A stretch of DNA of 64,000 nt from Vibrio nereis NBRC 15637 (GCF_001591105.1 NZ_BCUD01000018.1:1-64000), one strand, 5' to 3'. Shown: positions 44,701-53,928, counted from the first letter of the stretch. Notes: generated by a model not told the origin, from the sequence alone. Made by a program: numbers and translations.

Positions 44701-44757
44701 GGAGAATTTAAAAGCATTGGTTTTTAATATTTTTGATTGTGAGAGAATATTAAGCAT
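41704..44757 (-). CDS. Secreted M11-type zinc metalloprotease with NEW3 repeats
   Basis: A 1017-residue exported protease. After a signal peptide (to about residue 38) and a helical propeptide-like region (60-230) comes a metzincin domain with HELGHNFGLHH near 374-384 and the Met-turn DIMGAAG near 410, as in gametolysin-like M11 peptidases. Three consecutive beta-sandwich repeats follow (about 567-686, 686-805 and 805-910), each with two Cys and P-G-W (VPAGWTASN, VPDGWTADS, LPAGWSATN), the NEW3 pattern. Residues 912-1003 form a cadherin-like Ig domain (NVLANDSDPEGDTLSIVSV). The C-terminus is a Gly/Lys tail (GGGNKGKGKK). It is probably an extracellular matrix or host-protein degrading enzyme; the target is unknown. 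It is convergent with the DUF11-like gene. Confidence 0.9.
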   Translation of the reverse strand: MLNILSQSKILKTNAFKFSTVLLLGTSTLLFNTSAVSQDAIFTHEHPAEQNNSQSKSGLGIASEKRQSALDNTKALTKALAHYLSAKDKSKANYLNQMVSLVKERQSLLSELAQADPASVSSVVMTKKQRNEMPEEVQALLEQKQELEGELEVFYEDYEDHSKSRLRHVLKTANGRIELNMAQDVKNKAFKTGSKVRARVWKFKSTTESPDSLLVTNEKDGLTILAQDSTETSPTSAVSTSSLSNTKGEQRTLVLLVNFQDNVQQPWSIDEVKSMVFGTVNQFVKENSSGQTWLNGDVHGYNTLPMDSTTCDSSSIDRYARQYAEEDGIDLSNYSRLIYVFPKVASCGWTGKGTLGGTQSRAWINGALTLNTIGHELGHNFGLHHAEKLDCGDDVIGDNCVSVTYGDTLDIMGAAGVKGHYGAYNKELLGWISRSESEIVVADSDGSYQLAPYESTAVGTLKSLKVRRGTDSVTGEPSWYYIEYRQPIGFDSFLEGKDGITNGVVFRVASEANTKGSQLLDMTPSSSWVDMDDAALPVGSSYTDPEAGVTITTEWANSTGASVHVSFSAQTCAQSNPTVTLAPNTVVSGVAGSTVSYNVTVKNNDGNGCPASGFNVSANVPAGWTASNATLSLAPGISGTTTVSITSSEMAADGAYDIAIQAVNGADSRYLNQVTANYTVEAPMEVCLLANPVLALTANQSGEVAPGTTVSYTATLTSQDSETCDAAVVDVIANVPDGWTADSNTVTLEPGGKASVKLNVTSSIDASEGVYPVNVNAFNTADISYRSSAEERYSVAATELVCNSVAPRMAISSTSGEVAAGTSVAYNVTVTNQDKSDCAATTFNVFAELPAGWSATNSNVTLNPGQSATLWLNVTSATTAPEGMYNVIIKAQNTEQTNLISSGTATYVVASAVNTSPVAVNDAITLSSKNAMLINVLANDSDPEGDTLSIVSVTQGAKGSVQITADGQLLYTPAKSFKNSDTFTYSISDGDKTATATVSISMSGSESGGGNKGKGKK

Positions 44758-45418
44758 ACTTAAATTTTTCAGATTTATTTAATTTGGAATTTCAAATTCA
44801 ATCCAGAACTAAATAGCAACCATAGAAAGCTGCTGGTTTATCAACCAGAAAGAAATTTTCGTTGTTTAGGTTAAGAAAAACTATCTAAAAATTACGTTTC
44901 AATTTTGATTACGGATGTTAAAAATAGAGAAACTTTTAATTATTATCATTTTTAAATATAAGCACTACTAACATTAACGTATAAAAGCTTATAGTTAGCC
45001 TTCATAAATGCAGCTAACTCAATATCCTGTATAGATGACTTTTATTTGTTGTAGCAGAGCTTTGAGGCCAAAAATACTATCAAAGTATTAGATTAAATTT
45101 CAACCAATCTGATGAAAAATTCTCAAATAAAAATAAACCAATTTATAATCATAGACTTAAAACAAGCCTTTTAAATATATGCAACCATGATTGTATTAGA
45201 GTTAATGTTTAATTAATCTCAGACTTAATCCTTTTATATTAGTCACTTGTCATAACGATGACCTTGCCCTGACAAATTCAAAAAATCAAATGTCCCTCAA
45301 CTCATAATACCCACCTAGTATCATAATGTAACTATTACTCTATCGTTAAAGGAATATAAAGACCGACGATAAACAATTAAATAATTTACAATATCCATTT
45401 AATACTCATAATAAATAA
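44758..45418. other. Long AT-rich gene-free stretch upstream of the metalloprotease gene
   Basis: No coding frame or recognisable RNA is visible. There is a small CTGGTT-TATC-AACCAG hairpin at 44833-44848 in the likely leader of the protease gene. The length suggests a heavily regulated promoter or the residue of a lost gene. Confidence 0.45.
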
Positions 45419-45443
45419 AAAGGCAGCCAATATAGCTGCCTTT
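45419..45443 (-). terminator. Rho-independent terminator after the DsbA-like gene
   Basis: A 9-bp perfect stem (AAAGGCAGC with GCTGCCTTT, 7-base loop) has a run of As on its left, which reads as Ts on the minus strand, 28 bases after the stop codon. Confidence 0.85.
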
Positions 45444-45471
45444 AATTTAATTTTTTACGGTATTATTAAGT

Positions 45472-46254
45472 TTATTTTTTCTCTTTAGCTAATTCATTTA
45501 ATAGTGATTCAAAGACTGGATACCGTTGAGCGCCTACAACAATTCGAGGTTCGACGAGTTGATTGTTTTCGACACGGCCGATAAGAAAACTTGGCGTGCC
45601 ACGTACGCCTAGAGATTTGCCTAACGCTAAATCTTTCTCCACTTTTTCGGCAACAGCCTTATCCTTTAAGCAATTCGAGAATTGTTCCATATTCAATGAC
45701 AAATCTGTAGCAGCTGTTTGGAAGAACTCTTCGCTCAACTGTTTTATGTTACCGAACATCATGTCTCGCATTGGCCAATATGCACCTTGTTTGAAACTAC
45801 ACATGGCGGCGATTGCTGCGGGTTTAGCCTGCGGATGGAAGTTAAGTGGAAAATCTCGCGCGACATATTGAACTTTCCCAGTATCAATATAATTTTCTTT
45901 GATCTGTTTGAAAGCATTATCCGTATAGCGTTTGCAGTAAGGGCATTGAAAATCAGAAAACTCGACAATTGCGATTTTGGCTTCACTACTGCCTAATATT
46001 GGAAGGTTTCCATTTTCTGTAAAGTTAGGCTGATTTGGTAGGGTTTTAGGTTGTTTCTTTGGTGGTTTTAATGCGAGTTCTTTCACCTCTTCTATATCGC
46101 CTTCAATCTTCCCTACCGCTTTGGAAAGTTGGCTCATTTCCTGTTTTAATGATTCTATCTCTAACTTTAAGTTATCCGTATCTTCTGACTCACAACCAAC
46201 GATAAACTGAAGTAAAACTAGCGGAACTAATATTTTTCCCATATGTTTTAACAT
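45472..46254 (-). CDS. DsbA-like thioredoxin-fold lipoprotein
   Basis: A 260-residue envelope protein. The N-terminus has a lipobox (LQFIVGC, Cys21), then a coiled coil (about 27-60, LKLEIESLKQEMSQLSKAVG), a Pro/Lys linker and a DsbA/BdbD-type domain. The active site is SDFQCPYCKRY near residue 101, and the cis-Pro loop is RGTPSFLIG near 215. The DFPLNFHP motif near 140 is typical of BdbD-like oxidases. It may oxidise or isomerise disulfides in secreted proteins, for instance the Cys-rich exoproteins encoded nearby, but no partner (DsbB-like) is in the window. GGGAG before the ATG supports the start. Confidence 0.88.
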   Translation of the reverse strand: MLKHMGKILVPLVLLQFIVGCESEDTDNLKLEIESLKQEMSQLSKAVGKIEGDIEEVKELALKPPKKQPKTLPNQPNFTENGNLPILGSSEAKIAIVEFSDFQCPYCKRYTDNAFKQIKENYIDTGKVQYVARDFPLNFHPQAKPAAIAAMCSFKQGAYWPMRDMMFGNIKQLSEEFFQTAATDLSLNMEQFSNCLKDKAVAEKVEKDLALGKSLGVRGTPSFLIGRVENNQLVEPRIVVGAQRYPVFESLLNELAKEKK

Positions 46255-46740
46255 TTTACGCTCCCATTATGAAATAGCGTGGATATAGCCCAATTCATAT
46301 CTTTTGCGTTCAAATCTACGGAATAATTCCATTCAACATCTATCGAATAGAAAGCTTACAACCACAAATCAAACTCTTAATATTAAGTAGGTTCAAATAC
46401 AAAAAACACTTCCATTTTTTCAAGTATTGTAAAGGGGTTGTTGTTAGTCAATTTAGGGAGCTATAGAGATAATATAACTTCACATGAGGAGTGTTAAAGC
46501 AACTCCAGCCAGATTCACAAGCACACCCACTAGCAATGCAACTGATGGAGTACTGGTCTTACCTTTCTGAAATTATTGACAAAATTTATTTTGATCCAAA
46601 TTGCATATAGCTATCGAAAAACCACTGGATAAGTGGTAGTTTACATAGATTGCATAAAAATATGGACCAATATCACATATTGGAGCTATAGGGACATAGC
46701 TTAATTTACCTGCACAACATAAAAACAAGGTATGTCACGA
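46255..46740. other. Intergenic stretch between the DsbA-like gene and the chemoreceptor gene
   Basis: No gene is seen. Two small dyads lie before the chemoreceptor: CCACT-GGATA-AGTGG near 46622-46636 and the perfect CCAATAT-CAC-ATATTGG at 46667-46683, the latter placed where an operator would be. Confidence 0.45.
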
Positions 46741-48372
46741 ATGTTTATCAAGAATTTGTCTATTGCGAAGAAGATCGCCCTCTCCTTTTTGATCATCGCT
46801 ATCATCAATATTGCTTTTGGCGCATTCCTCTCTACAGAGCTAAAAAGCATAAAATCCGAACTACTCAATTATACGGATGACACCCTACCTGCAATGGAGA
46901 GAGTGGATGCCATTCGTGATGATTTATCCCGCTGGCGCCGCTCACAGTTTGCTGCTTACACCTTTGAAGGTGAAGATAAGATAAAAAATAAAATCGCGAG
47001 CAACATCCGCGAGCGAGACAAGATCACGCAAGAGCTCGTGTCATACGGAAAAACAGTTTGGCCAGGCAAAGAGCAACAAACTTACCAGCGTGTCATGAAG
47101 AACTGGGAAAGCTACTTGGTGACAATGGACCAGTTCAATAACGCGATGCTGGCCAACGATAAAACAAAAGCGTTCCCAGTATTAGAAAGATCCCTGCCGG
47201 CTTTCCAAGCAGTGGATGCCGATTTGTACGAGCTAGTAAAAATGCTGAAACAAGCGATGGATAGCAACAAAAACCACATCCTTTCATCTGTGAATGGTCT
47301 GAGCAACTCCTCTATTGCAAGCAATATCACTATTTTGTTGATCATGGTTACCATGACTTATGTATTAACTCGTCTCATTTGCGGCCCGCTAAAACTGGTC
47401 GTTGAACAGGCAAACGCTATTGCGACTGGCGACCTGTCAAACACTATTGACCGTAAAGCCATCGGGAATGATGAACTCGGTGATTTGGCTGATGCTACCA
47501 CTAAGATGCAAGACGACTTACGCCAGGTTATCGACAATGTAATCGCAGCAGTCACTCAGCTAAGCAGCGCGGTAGAAGAGATGACACAGATCTCAGACAT
47601 GTCTGCATCTGGAATGAAAGATCAGCAGCAGCAAATCACGCATATCGCCACTGCAATGACAGAAATGAAAGCAACTGTCGCTGATGTTGCACGCAATACC
47701 GAAGAGTCTGCAAGCCAGGCCAATGAAGCAAACAAACGCACACAACATGGCGTTCGCGAAACTCAAAGCATGGTAGACACCATTGAGCAAGTATCAGTCG
47801 TGATTGGTACTGCCGGTGATACGGTTTCTGAGCTTGAAGAGCAATCCAACAAGATCAATGTCATTGTTGATGTGATTCGCGACATTGCCGATCAAACCAA
47901 CCTACTCGCTCTAAACGCAGCTATTGAAGCAGCGCGTGCGGGAGAGTCAGGCCGTGGTTTTGCTGTGGTTGCTGATGAAGTAAGAACACTTGCTGGCCGC
48001 ACACAGGATTCCACCAGCGAGATCACGTCTATCATTGAGCAGCTACAATCACTGGCGAAAGATGCGAAATCAGCAACTGAACTGTCACGAAGCAGCATTT
48101 CAGGCTGTGCCGAAAAAGGTATCCAGTCAAAACAGTTGATGAGCGACATTGAACACTCTATTGCTGACATTTCAGACATGGGCAGCCAAATCGCGACCGC
48201 TTGTAATCAGCAAGATTCAGTTGCTGAAGAGCTGAACCGTAGTATTGAAAACATTCACTTGGCATCTCAAGAAGTCGCCCAAGGTTCAGATCAAACCACT
48301 CAAGCTTGTCGCGAGCTAAGCCAACTTTCTGTCTCACTTCAAGAAGTGATGGGTCGATTTAAACTCAATTAA
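46741..48372 (+). CDS. Methyl-accepting chemotaxis protein
   Basis: Transmembrane chemoreceptor of 543 residues. A first helix (about 10-30) and second helix (about 190-210) flank a periplasmic four-helix-bundle sensor, then comes a HAMP domain ([20 protein letters not shown]) and a long helical signalling domain with the highly conserved tip [24 protein letters not shown]. The ATG at 46741 is preferred because AAGG lies ten bases before it; the ATG at 46732 is only one base from that site. The ligand cannot be told. A racemase gene follows 104 bases later on the same strand. Confidence 0.93.
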   Translation: MFIKNLSIAKKIALSFLIIAIINIAFGAFLSTELKSIKSELLNYTDDTLPAMERVDAIRDDLSRWRRSQFAAYTFEGEDKIKNKIASNIRERDKITQELVSYGKTVWPGKEQQTYQRVMKNWESYLVTMDQFNNAMLANDKTKAFPVLERSLPAFQAVDADLYELVKMLKQAMDSNKNHILSSVNGLSNSSIASNITILLIMVTMTYVLTRLICGPLKLVVEQANAIATGDLSNTIDRKAIGNDELGDLADATTKMQDDLRQVIDNVIAAVTQLSSAVEEMTQISDMSASGMKDQQQQITHIATAMTEMKATVADVARNTEESASQANEANKRTQHGVRETQSMVDTIEQVSVVIGTAGDTVSELEEQSNKINVIVDVIRDIADQTNLLALNAAIEAARAGESGRGFAVVADEVRTLAGRTQDSTSEITSIIEQLQSLAKDAKSATELSRSSISGCAEKGIQSKQLMSDIEHSIADISDMGSQIATACNQQDSVAEELNRSIENIHLASQEVAQGSDQTTQACRELSQLSVSLQEVMGRFKLN

Positions 48373-48476
48373 TGATCGTCTGCCAGAAAACGAAAAATGA
48401 ATCTTGTTGCGTATTTATACCACCAAGTAAACTCGTTTTCCTTATTAATAAAAACATAAATGCATATGGAGACGTT

Positions 48477-49706
48477 ATGCTTTTAAAGAAAACTCTACTT
48501 TCAATGACTATTGCTGCTGCAACTCTTGCTCCGGCTATGCAGGTGGCGAGTGCCCCTATTCAGCTTAACAGTAACGTTGAGCAACAAAATCATATTCCAG
48601 CCTCTAACGCTTGGTTGGAAGTGAACCTAGGCCAATTTCGCGACAATATTGAGCAGTTTAAAACGCATATGAGTAGCAGCACAAAGATCTGTGCTGTAAT
48701 GAAAGCCGACGCTTACGGTAACGGTATTCAAGGTTTAATGCCGACCATCATCGAACAGCAGATCCCATGTGTCGCGGTAGCAAGCAATGCGGAAGCTCAA
48801 GCGGTACGTGATAGCGGCTTTAAAGGCCAACTTATGCGTGTACGCTCTGCAGACCTTGCTGAAATTGAAAGCGCGCTTGAGTTCAACATCGAAGAGTTGA
48901 TCGGGAGCGCAGAACAAGCGAAAGCGCTGTCACAACTTGCAGAAAAAGCAAATCGCGAGATTAAAGTCCACCTTGCGTTGAACGATGGCGGCATGGGACG
49001 CAACGGCGTCGATATGACAACAGAAGAAGGTAAGCAAGAAGCGATTGAGATTGCTCAGCAGTCAGGCGTTGGTATTGTAGGTATTATGACTCACTTCCCG
49101 AACTACAATGCTGATGACGTGCGCAACAAGTTAGCCTCTTTTAAAACCAACTCTGCCTGGCTTATTGAGAACACAAAGCTTAATCGTGAAGACATCTTAT
49201 TGCACGTAGCAAACTCCTATACGGCGCTAAACGTGCCTGAGGCACAGCTGGATATGGTTCGTCCTGGTGGCGTATTGTACGGTGACTTACCCACTAACCC
49301 AGAGTACCCGTCGATTGTTTCGTTCAAAACACGTGTCGCTTCACTGCACCATCTGCCTGAGAACAGCACTGTTGGCTACGACAGCAGTTTTACCACTAAT
49401 AAAGAAAGTGTGATGGCCAACATTCCTGTTGGCTATTCAGACGGTTATCCAAGAAAAATGGGCAACAAAGCGGATGTGATCATTAATGGACAACGCGCCA
49501 AAGTGGTTGGTGTCGCGTCGATGAACACAACCATGGTAGACGTATCGGAGATTAAAGGCGTAAAACCAGGCTCTGAAGTTGTTTTATTCGGAACGCAGAA
49601 GAAACAGACGATTTCCGCGTCAGAAATGGAGCAACACGCGGAAGTGATCTTCCCTGAGCTTTATACTATTTGGGGTACCAGTAACCCACGCGTATACGTT
49701 AAATAA
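48477..49706 (+). CDS. bsrV: Periplasmic broad-specificity amino-acid racemase (Bsr, alanine-racemase fold)
   Basis: PLP-dependent racemase of 409 residues that makes D-amino acids in the periplasm. A signal peptide ([26 protein letters not shown]) distinguishes it from cytosolic alanine racemase. The PLP Lys is in [10 protein letters not shown] near residue 75, and the second catalytic residue is the Tyr of TVGYD near 300. The length and the whole-protein similarity match BsrV of V. cholerae, which makes D-Met and D-Leu in stationary phase to remodel the wall. GGAG before the ATG at 48477 fixes the start; a longer reading from 48372 would hide the signal peptide behind 35 residues. A terminator follows. 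Confidence 0.88.
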   Translation: MLLKKTLLSMTIAAATLAPAMQVASAPIQLNSNVEQQNHIPASNAWLEVNLGQFRDNIEQFKTHMSSSTKICAVMKADAYGNGIQGLMPTIIEQQIPCVAVASNAEAQAVRDSGFKGQLMRVRSADLAEIESALEFNIEELIGSAEQAKALSQLAEKANREIKVHLALNDGGMGRNGVDMTTEEGKQEAIEIAQQSGVGIVGIMTHFPNYNADDVRNKLASFKTNSAWLIENTKLNREDILLHVANSYTALNVPEAQLDMVRPGGVLYGDLPTNPEYPSIVSFKTRVASLHHLPENSTVGYDSSFTTNKESVMANIPVGYSDGYPRKMGNKADVIINGQRAKVVGVASMNTTMVDVSEIKGVKPGSEVVLFGTQKKQTISASEMEQHAEVIFPELYTIWGTSNPRVYVK

Positions 49707-49742
49707 ACTTCATCTAAATCGGTAAAGTTTAAGTTTCAATTT

Positions 49743-49768
49743 AAAAGCGAGCTCTGAGCTCGCTTTTT
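49743..49768 (+). terminator. Rho-independent terminator after the racemase gene
   Basis: A near-continuous palindrome, AAAAGCGAGCTC (49743-49754) against GAGCTCGCTTTT (49756-49767), ends in a T-run. The next 325 bases before the HlyD-type gene are AT-rich and show no gene. Confidence 0.9.
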
Positions 49769-50093
49769 AGATCTCATATCCAAGATCTATCTATTTAGAA
49801 CTTTTATTTCATGCAGTCTTTAAACGTTGCTTTCCTTCTCTTACCTGCATCACAACCATGGAAAAACTTTCAATTTATTAATTTTTATAAATTTTTTGCA
49901 AGAAATGAAACATTATTAATAGACCAAAGTAAGCCGCCTATCTCTATGATTCTTAATTAAAAATCCATACAGCTTTTCGTTCAAATTTAGTTTAATTACT
50001 CTATTCCAGCATTGAGCGCCTTATGTGATAGATTCACAGCATCTCGAATCCTGCTTATAATATTATCAAACTCCTCACTAGACTCTCCGACCT

Positions 50094-51170
50094 ATGGCCG
50101 CCGATACTGAAAATTCCCTTAAAAAAATCACCGTTGTTTTAGTTAGCTTAATCGTCATTTTCCTCGTATTTCATATCATTGCCGATAGGAAAATTCCATC
50201 TACTGATTTGAGCCGTGTACGCAGTTATGTGGTGCCGATTACTCCGCAAGTCAGTGGTGCGATCAAGCAAGTCCATATACAGCCAAACCAAGAGGTACAA
50301 AACGGTGATGTCTTGGTGCAAATTGATCCAACCGATTACCAATTAGAACTTGAAAAAGCGCAATACAATTTGCAAATTGCAGGACAAGAAGTTGGTGCTC
50401 AGACCGCGAATATTGACTCTGCCCAAGCTCGTTTGAGCGAAGCGCAATCAAACCTAGACAACGTGCGTCAACAAGCTAACCGCGTATTTGCTCTGGTCAG
50501 CAAAAAGCTCCTACCTGTAGCAGAAAAAGACAAAGCGAATAACCAATTAACAAGTGCTGAAGCAAATGTACGCCGTGCTAAAGCGGATTTACAGCAAGCA
50601 AAGCAAACCTTAGGTAAAGCTGGCCAAGATAACGCAAAAGTACAGTCTGCTTTGCGCGCACTACAAATTGCACAGCTCAACTTAGAGCGTACGACTCTTC
50701 GTGCTCCCGCTCACGGTGGTGTGTCTAACTTTCGTTTAGAAGCAGGTTTCTACGCCAACGCTGGTAAACCTCTTATGTCATTTCTGTCGGTCGACGATAT
50801 TTGGTTAGAGGCGTACTTTCGTGAGAACAGCTTAGAACACATAAAACCAGGCAATAAGGTTGAGCTTACTTTGGATTTTGCACCTGGCCGCGTTTTTCAA
50901 GGTGAAGTGGTATCAACAGACTACGGTGTAAACTGGGGGCAGAATGAACAGCTCGGAAAACTGGCTCAAATTAACCCACAAGTGGGTTGGTTGCGTGATA
51001 CTCAATACTTCCCTGTTACAATTAAATTTTCTGACGACCAAGCAATCGGCTTAAGACGAATTGGTGGCCAAGCTGATGTCATTATCTATTCGGACAACAG
51101 TAACTTTTTCTTCGATATGCTTGGAAAAATGTGGATTCGCATCGTAAGCGCGTTGTCATATGTTCGCTAG
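50094..51170 (+). CDS. HlyD/EmrA-type membrane-fusion (periplasmic adaptor) protein
   Basis: Adaptor of an efflux system, 358 residues. One N-terminal helix (about 9-30) anchors it in the inner membrane. A biotinyl-lipoyl-like half (VVPITPQVSGAIKQVHIQPNQEVQNGDVLVQIDP) precedes a long coiled-coil hairpin (about 85-190) and the second lipoyl half (RTTLRAPAHGGVSNFRLEAG), then a beta-barrel domain. Its last 11 bases overlap the next gene, a DUF2955 membrane protein, so the two form one exporter. An outer-membrane TolC is presumably supplied from elsewhere. The cargo is unknown; aromatic acids or drugs are typical for related pairs. Confidence 0.9.
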   Translation: MAADTENSLKKITVVLVSLIVIFLVFHIIADRKIPSTDLSRVRSYVVPITPQVSGAIKQVHIQPNQEVQNGDVLVQIDPTDYQLELEKAQYNLQIAGQEVGAQTANIDSAQARLSEAQSNLDNVRQQANRVFALVSKKLLPVAEKDKANNQLTSAEANVRRAKADLQQAKQTLGKAGQDNAKVQSALRALQIAQLNLERTTLRAPAHGGVSNFRLEAGFYANAGKPLMSFLSVDDIWLEAYFRENSLEHIKPGNKVELTLDFAPGRVFQGEVVSTDYGVNWGQNEQLGKLAQINPQVGWLRDTQYFPVTIKFSDDQAIGLRRIGGQADVIIYSDNSNFFFDMLGKMWIRIVSALSYVR

Positions 51171-52209
51171 ATTAACGGATTTTCAGCTTACGGTACTGCG
51201 TTTTACGTTAGCACTAACACTAGCGATTGGTGTCGCTGCTACGTACAACTGGACCTTGGCGTACATAATGCCCGTATTACTGTCAAAGTTTTTAGTGGGT
51301 CGTCAGGCTCCTACTTGGCACACCGTGTATGAACTAGTTCTTGCCATGCTCTGTTTGCTTGGAATAGCCGTGTTCGCGTCCGCGGGGCTAGTCCAATATC
51401 CCTTGCCCATGTTACTGGCCATAGGGCTGCTCATGTTCTGGTGCTACTACGGCTTTATTGATCCAAAGTGGAACTTCTTAGCCACTTTGGTTTTGGTAGG
51501 GGCAGTTATGATCCCGCTATTTGGTGAAGGCGCATCAAGCAGATCGTTGCTTGTTGCTCTGGGGATAACCACATCTGGTGGTGTGGCTATTGTTCTCTAT
51601 ATACTGGTACACATGCTTGTGCCACACCGTAAAAGTGAAGAAGTGGAACCACCTGCTCTTCCTTCGCAAAAGCAGAGAGTGACCGAAAGTATACGTGCAC
51701 TGGTCATCGCATTTCCTGTTGTTTTATATGTCTACTGGCTAGGCTCGATTGACTACCTCGTCATGATGATTTTTGTGGTGATCTTGTCACTGCAAGTCAC
51801 GGTAGAAAATAGTGCTAAGGTGAGTATCTTTTTACTCTTAACCAACACAGTTGGTGGATTAATCACCCTAGTGGCACTCACTCTTATCACATTAAATCCT
51901 AACTTATATTTCTATCTGCTCTTAGCTGGGACCATCGCGTTCTTAGCGTCCAAACAGATCTTTTCACAAGGTCAAAAAGCGGCGATTTATGCAGGTATAT
52001 TTGACGCGTTTTTGGTGATTCTTCTTTCCACCACACAATCTCCGGACAGTGATTTTTCTGCGACGTTTTACCCACGAATCGCCCAGATTCTCGCTGCTAG
52101 CGTCTATATGATTTTGGCTGCTGGTATCATGGACTTTTACATGGCAAAGCCAATATTTAAACGGACACAGGATGCAGAAGAAGTGACACCAGCAAGTATC
52201 AAAGATTAG
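51160..52209 (+). CDS. DUF2955 (FUSC-like) inner-membrane protein
   Basis: A 349-residue membrane protein with two sets of about five helices separated by a soluble loop (near 155-180). The sequence matches the DUF2955 family, related to the fusaric-acid-resistance/AaeB group. The start codon lies inside the end of the HlyD-type gene (11-base overlap), which shows tight coupling. It is probably the inner-membrane pump of a two-part efflux system. No third component is near. Confidence 0.85.
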   Translation: MFARLTDFQLTVLRFTLALTLAIGVAATYNWTLAYIMPVLLSKFLVGRQAPTWHTVYELVLAMLCLLGIAVFASAGLVQYPLPMLLAIGLLMFWCYYGFIDPKWNFLATLVLVGAVMIPLFGEGASSRSLLVALGITTSGGVAIVLYILVHMLVPHRKSEEVEPPALPSQKQRVTESIRALVIAFPVVLYVYWLGSIDYLVMMIFVVILSLQVTVENSAKVSIFLLLTNTVGGLITLVALTLITLNPNLYFYLLLAGTIAFLASKQIFSQGQKAAIYAGIFDAFLVILLSTTQSPDSDFSATFYPRIAQILAASVYMILAAGIMDFYMAKPIFKRTQDAEEVTPASIKD

Positions 52210-52224
52210 TAGACACTTCGTATT

Positions 52225-52243
52225 GATAATGATTTTCGTTTGC
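52225..52243. promoter_or_regulatory. Fur box before the siderophore-reductase gene
   Basis: Starting with GATAATGAT, the 19 bases match the Fur consensus at 14 positions. It lies 60 bases before the reductase ATG. Confidence 0.7.
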
Positions 52244-52302
52244 AAGTTTATTTTGGTTTCACTATGCTACTGAGCACCTGAATTAACCTGGCCAACCAGC
52301 AA

Positions 52303-53040
52303 ATGAACTCTCATTCTTTCTATGAACATCTCTTTGAGCGTTCTAGACAAATCACGCCCTATCTCGATGGAACGATAGAAGTTATTCCGGACGATGCTCA
52401 AGCGCAGAAGATCCTGCATATTGAGCATCCTTGCTCCGAAAATATACGTGAATTGTATGAGACCCTAAAAGCAACGCACCCGGAAGCGGGTTCAGCATAC
52501 TGGTTAACACGGACTTGGACGCTGCTTTGCTGGCAACCGATCTACGTGGCTTTTGTTTCTATTTATTCCTGCGGTGGTCTTCCCGATTTATTGAAGATTG
52601 GCCAAAAAGTTCAGCCTAACTTTATTTCGGGTTATCAGTTTTCTGACAGCCATTACACAGAAGGAAGGACAGAAGAGTTAATTGTGCGCGCAGGAGCAGA
52701 ATTAGAGCAACTCTTTAGCTACTTCAGGGAAGAAATTAGCCATTGGACGCGTATAAGGCCTGGTTTTACTAACCATCTCATTGCTGATGGTATTCTTGGT
52801 TCAATAGTCAGGTTAAATCAGTTTATGCCTGACCTGAACGCAGATTACCTCCACCAACAAGCACAACTATGGCTCTCTGCTTTTAATCTGCCACTAAAGC
52901 TCGCCAATACACTGCACTATGATCAGAACAGCAGCAGTTTAAAGTTGATTCGCACTAGCTGTTGCCTAGTTTACAAGTGCGACGGACGAAAGCTGTGCTC
53001 TGACTGCCCTAGGCATCCAGACAATAAGCGCAAGCCCTAA
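52303..53040 (+). CDS. Siderophore ferric-iron reductase (FhuF-like, 2Fe-2S)
   Basis: A 245-residue cytosolic protein that would reduce imported ferric siderophore to release iron. The C-terminus has the four-Cys pattern SCCLVYKCDGRKLCSDCP (CC, then CxxC), the 2Fe-2S ligands of the FhuF-like family. The body (WLTRTWTLLCWQPIYVAFVSIY) matches the AHA_1954-type siderophore ferric iron reductases. It has its own Fur box and precedes the transporter genes by 120 bases, on the same strand. The exact siderophore is not revealed by this protein. Confidence 0.88.
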   Translation: MNSHSFYEHLFERSRQITPYLDGTIEVIPDDAQAQKILHIEHPCSENIRELYETLKATHPEAGSAYWLTRTWTLLCWQPIYVAFVSIYSCGGLPDLLKIGQKVQPNFISGYQFSDSHYTEGRTEELIVRAGAELEQLFSYFREEISHWTRIRPGFTNHLIADGILGSIVRLNQFMPDLNADYLHQQAQLWLSAFNLPLKLANTLHYDQNSSSLKLIRTSCCLVYKCDGRKLCSDCPRHPDNKRKP

Positions 53041-53085
53041 TACCTTTCAATGCCGTTCAGTGCTATCTACATAATTATTAGTTAT

Positions 53086-53104
53086 GATAATTGTTATCAT
53101 TTTC
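53086..53104. promoter_or_regulatory. Fur box before the ABC-transporter operon
   Basis: The 19 bases match the Fur consensus at 15 positions, with a perfect TGATAA-TTG-TTATCA palindrome (53085-53099) at its left end. It is 57 bases before the ATPase start. Confidence 0.82.
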
Positions 53105-53160
53105 ATTTAATCATGTTAAAGTCCATATCTCGTAATCATTGATAAAACAATAATTTTGCC

Positions 53161-53928
53161 ATGTATCAACTTGTCGATGCGTCCTTCCAAATAGACAACA
53201 AAACGATTCTTACACCGACCAGCGTGACATTTGAAGAAGGGAAAGTGACGACTTTGCTTGGTCATAACGGCTGTGGAAAGTCGACATTGATTAAGTTGCT
53301 GAGCCGACAAAATACGCCGTCATCTGGGCGCGTTTTGTTTAACAACCAACCTGTTTCAAGTTTTACCGCGCTCGATTTTGCTCATAACGTCGCTTATCTT
53401 CCTCAGCACCCTCCGATCACTGATGGCGTCACGGTACGAGAGTTAGTGTGTTTCGGGCGTTACCCTTGGAAAGGGGCTTTTGGCCGATACAAGCAAACCG
53501 ATTATGACTTAGTGGATCAAGCGATTGAAAAAGTGGGATTGTCATCTTTTAAAGACAGATTTGTCGCCACCCTTTCTGGAGGAGAAAGACAAAGAGCTTG
53601 GGTTGCTATGCTGCTTGCCCAGCAAAGTAAATGCATTCTTTTGGATGAACCAACGTCTGCGCTTGACGTGGCACACCAGTATGAACTGCTGTCACTGATC
53701 CGTAAGCTTAATCAATCGATAGGATTGACAGTGATCATGGTCCTCCACGACGTCAATATGGCCGCCAAATTTAGTGACCACCTAATCGCTTTGCATTCAG
53801 GTAAAGTTATCGCATCTGGCTCCCCTACCGACATCATGATTCCAGAAACACTCATGCAAATATATGGAATGGAATTGGCCCTGTTCAAGCACCCGGAAAC
53901 AGGCCAGTCAATCAGTTACGTTCCATAA
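53161..53928 (+). CDS. fhuC: Ferric-siderophore ABC transporter, ATPase (FhuC/VatC type)
   Basis: Cytosolic ATPase of 255 residues that drives import. Walker A LLGHNGCGKSTLIKLL is at about residues 32-47, the signature LSGGERQRAWVAMLLAQ near 138 and Walker B CILLDEPTSALD near 158, with the switch His in VLHDVNMAA near 191. The similarity is greatest to hydroxamate-siderophore ATPases (FhuC). Its stop is 22 bases before the GTG start of the binding-protein gene. In V. vulnificus the comparable set is named VatCDB and handles aerobactin. Confidence 0.92.
   Translation: MYQLVDASFQIDNKTILTPTSVTFEEGKVTTLLGHNGCGKSTLIKLLSRQNTPSSGRVLFNNQPVSSFTALDFAHNVAYLPQHPPITDGVTVRELVCFGRYPWKGAFGRYKQTDYDLVDQAIEKVGLSSFKDRFVATLSGGERQRAWVAMLLAQQSKCILLDEPTSALDVAHQYELLSLIRKLNQSIGLTVIMVLHDVNMAAKFSDHLIALHSGKVIASGSPTDIMIPETLMQIYGMELALFKHPETGQSISYVP

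Noticed and set aside
44758-45471. Possible hidden gene in the 714-base gap
   Set aside because: All frames are broken by frequent stops and composition is uniformly AT-rich, with no ribosome site or conserved-looking motif.
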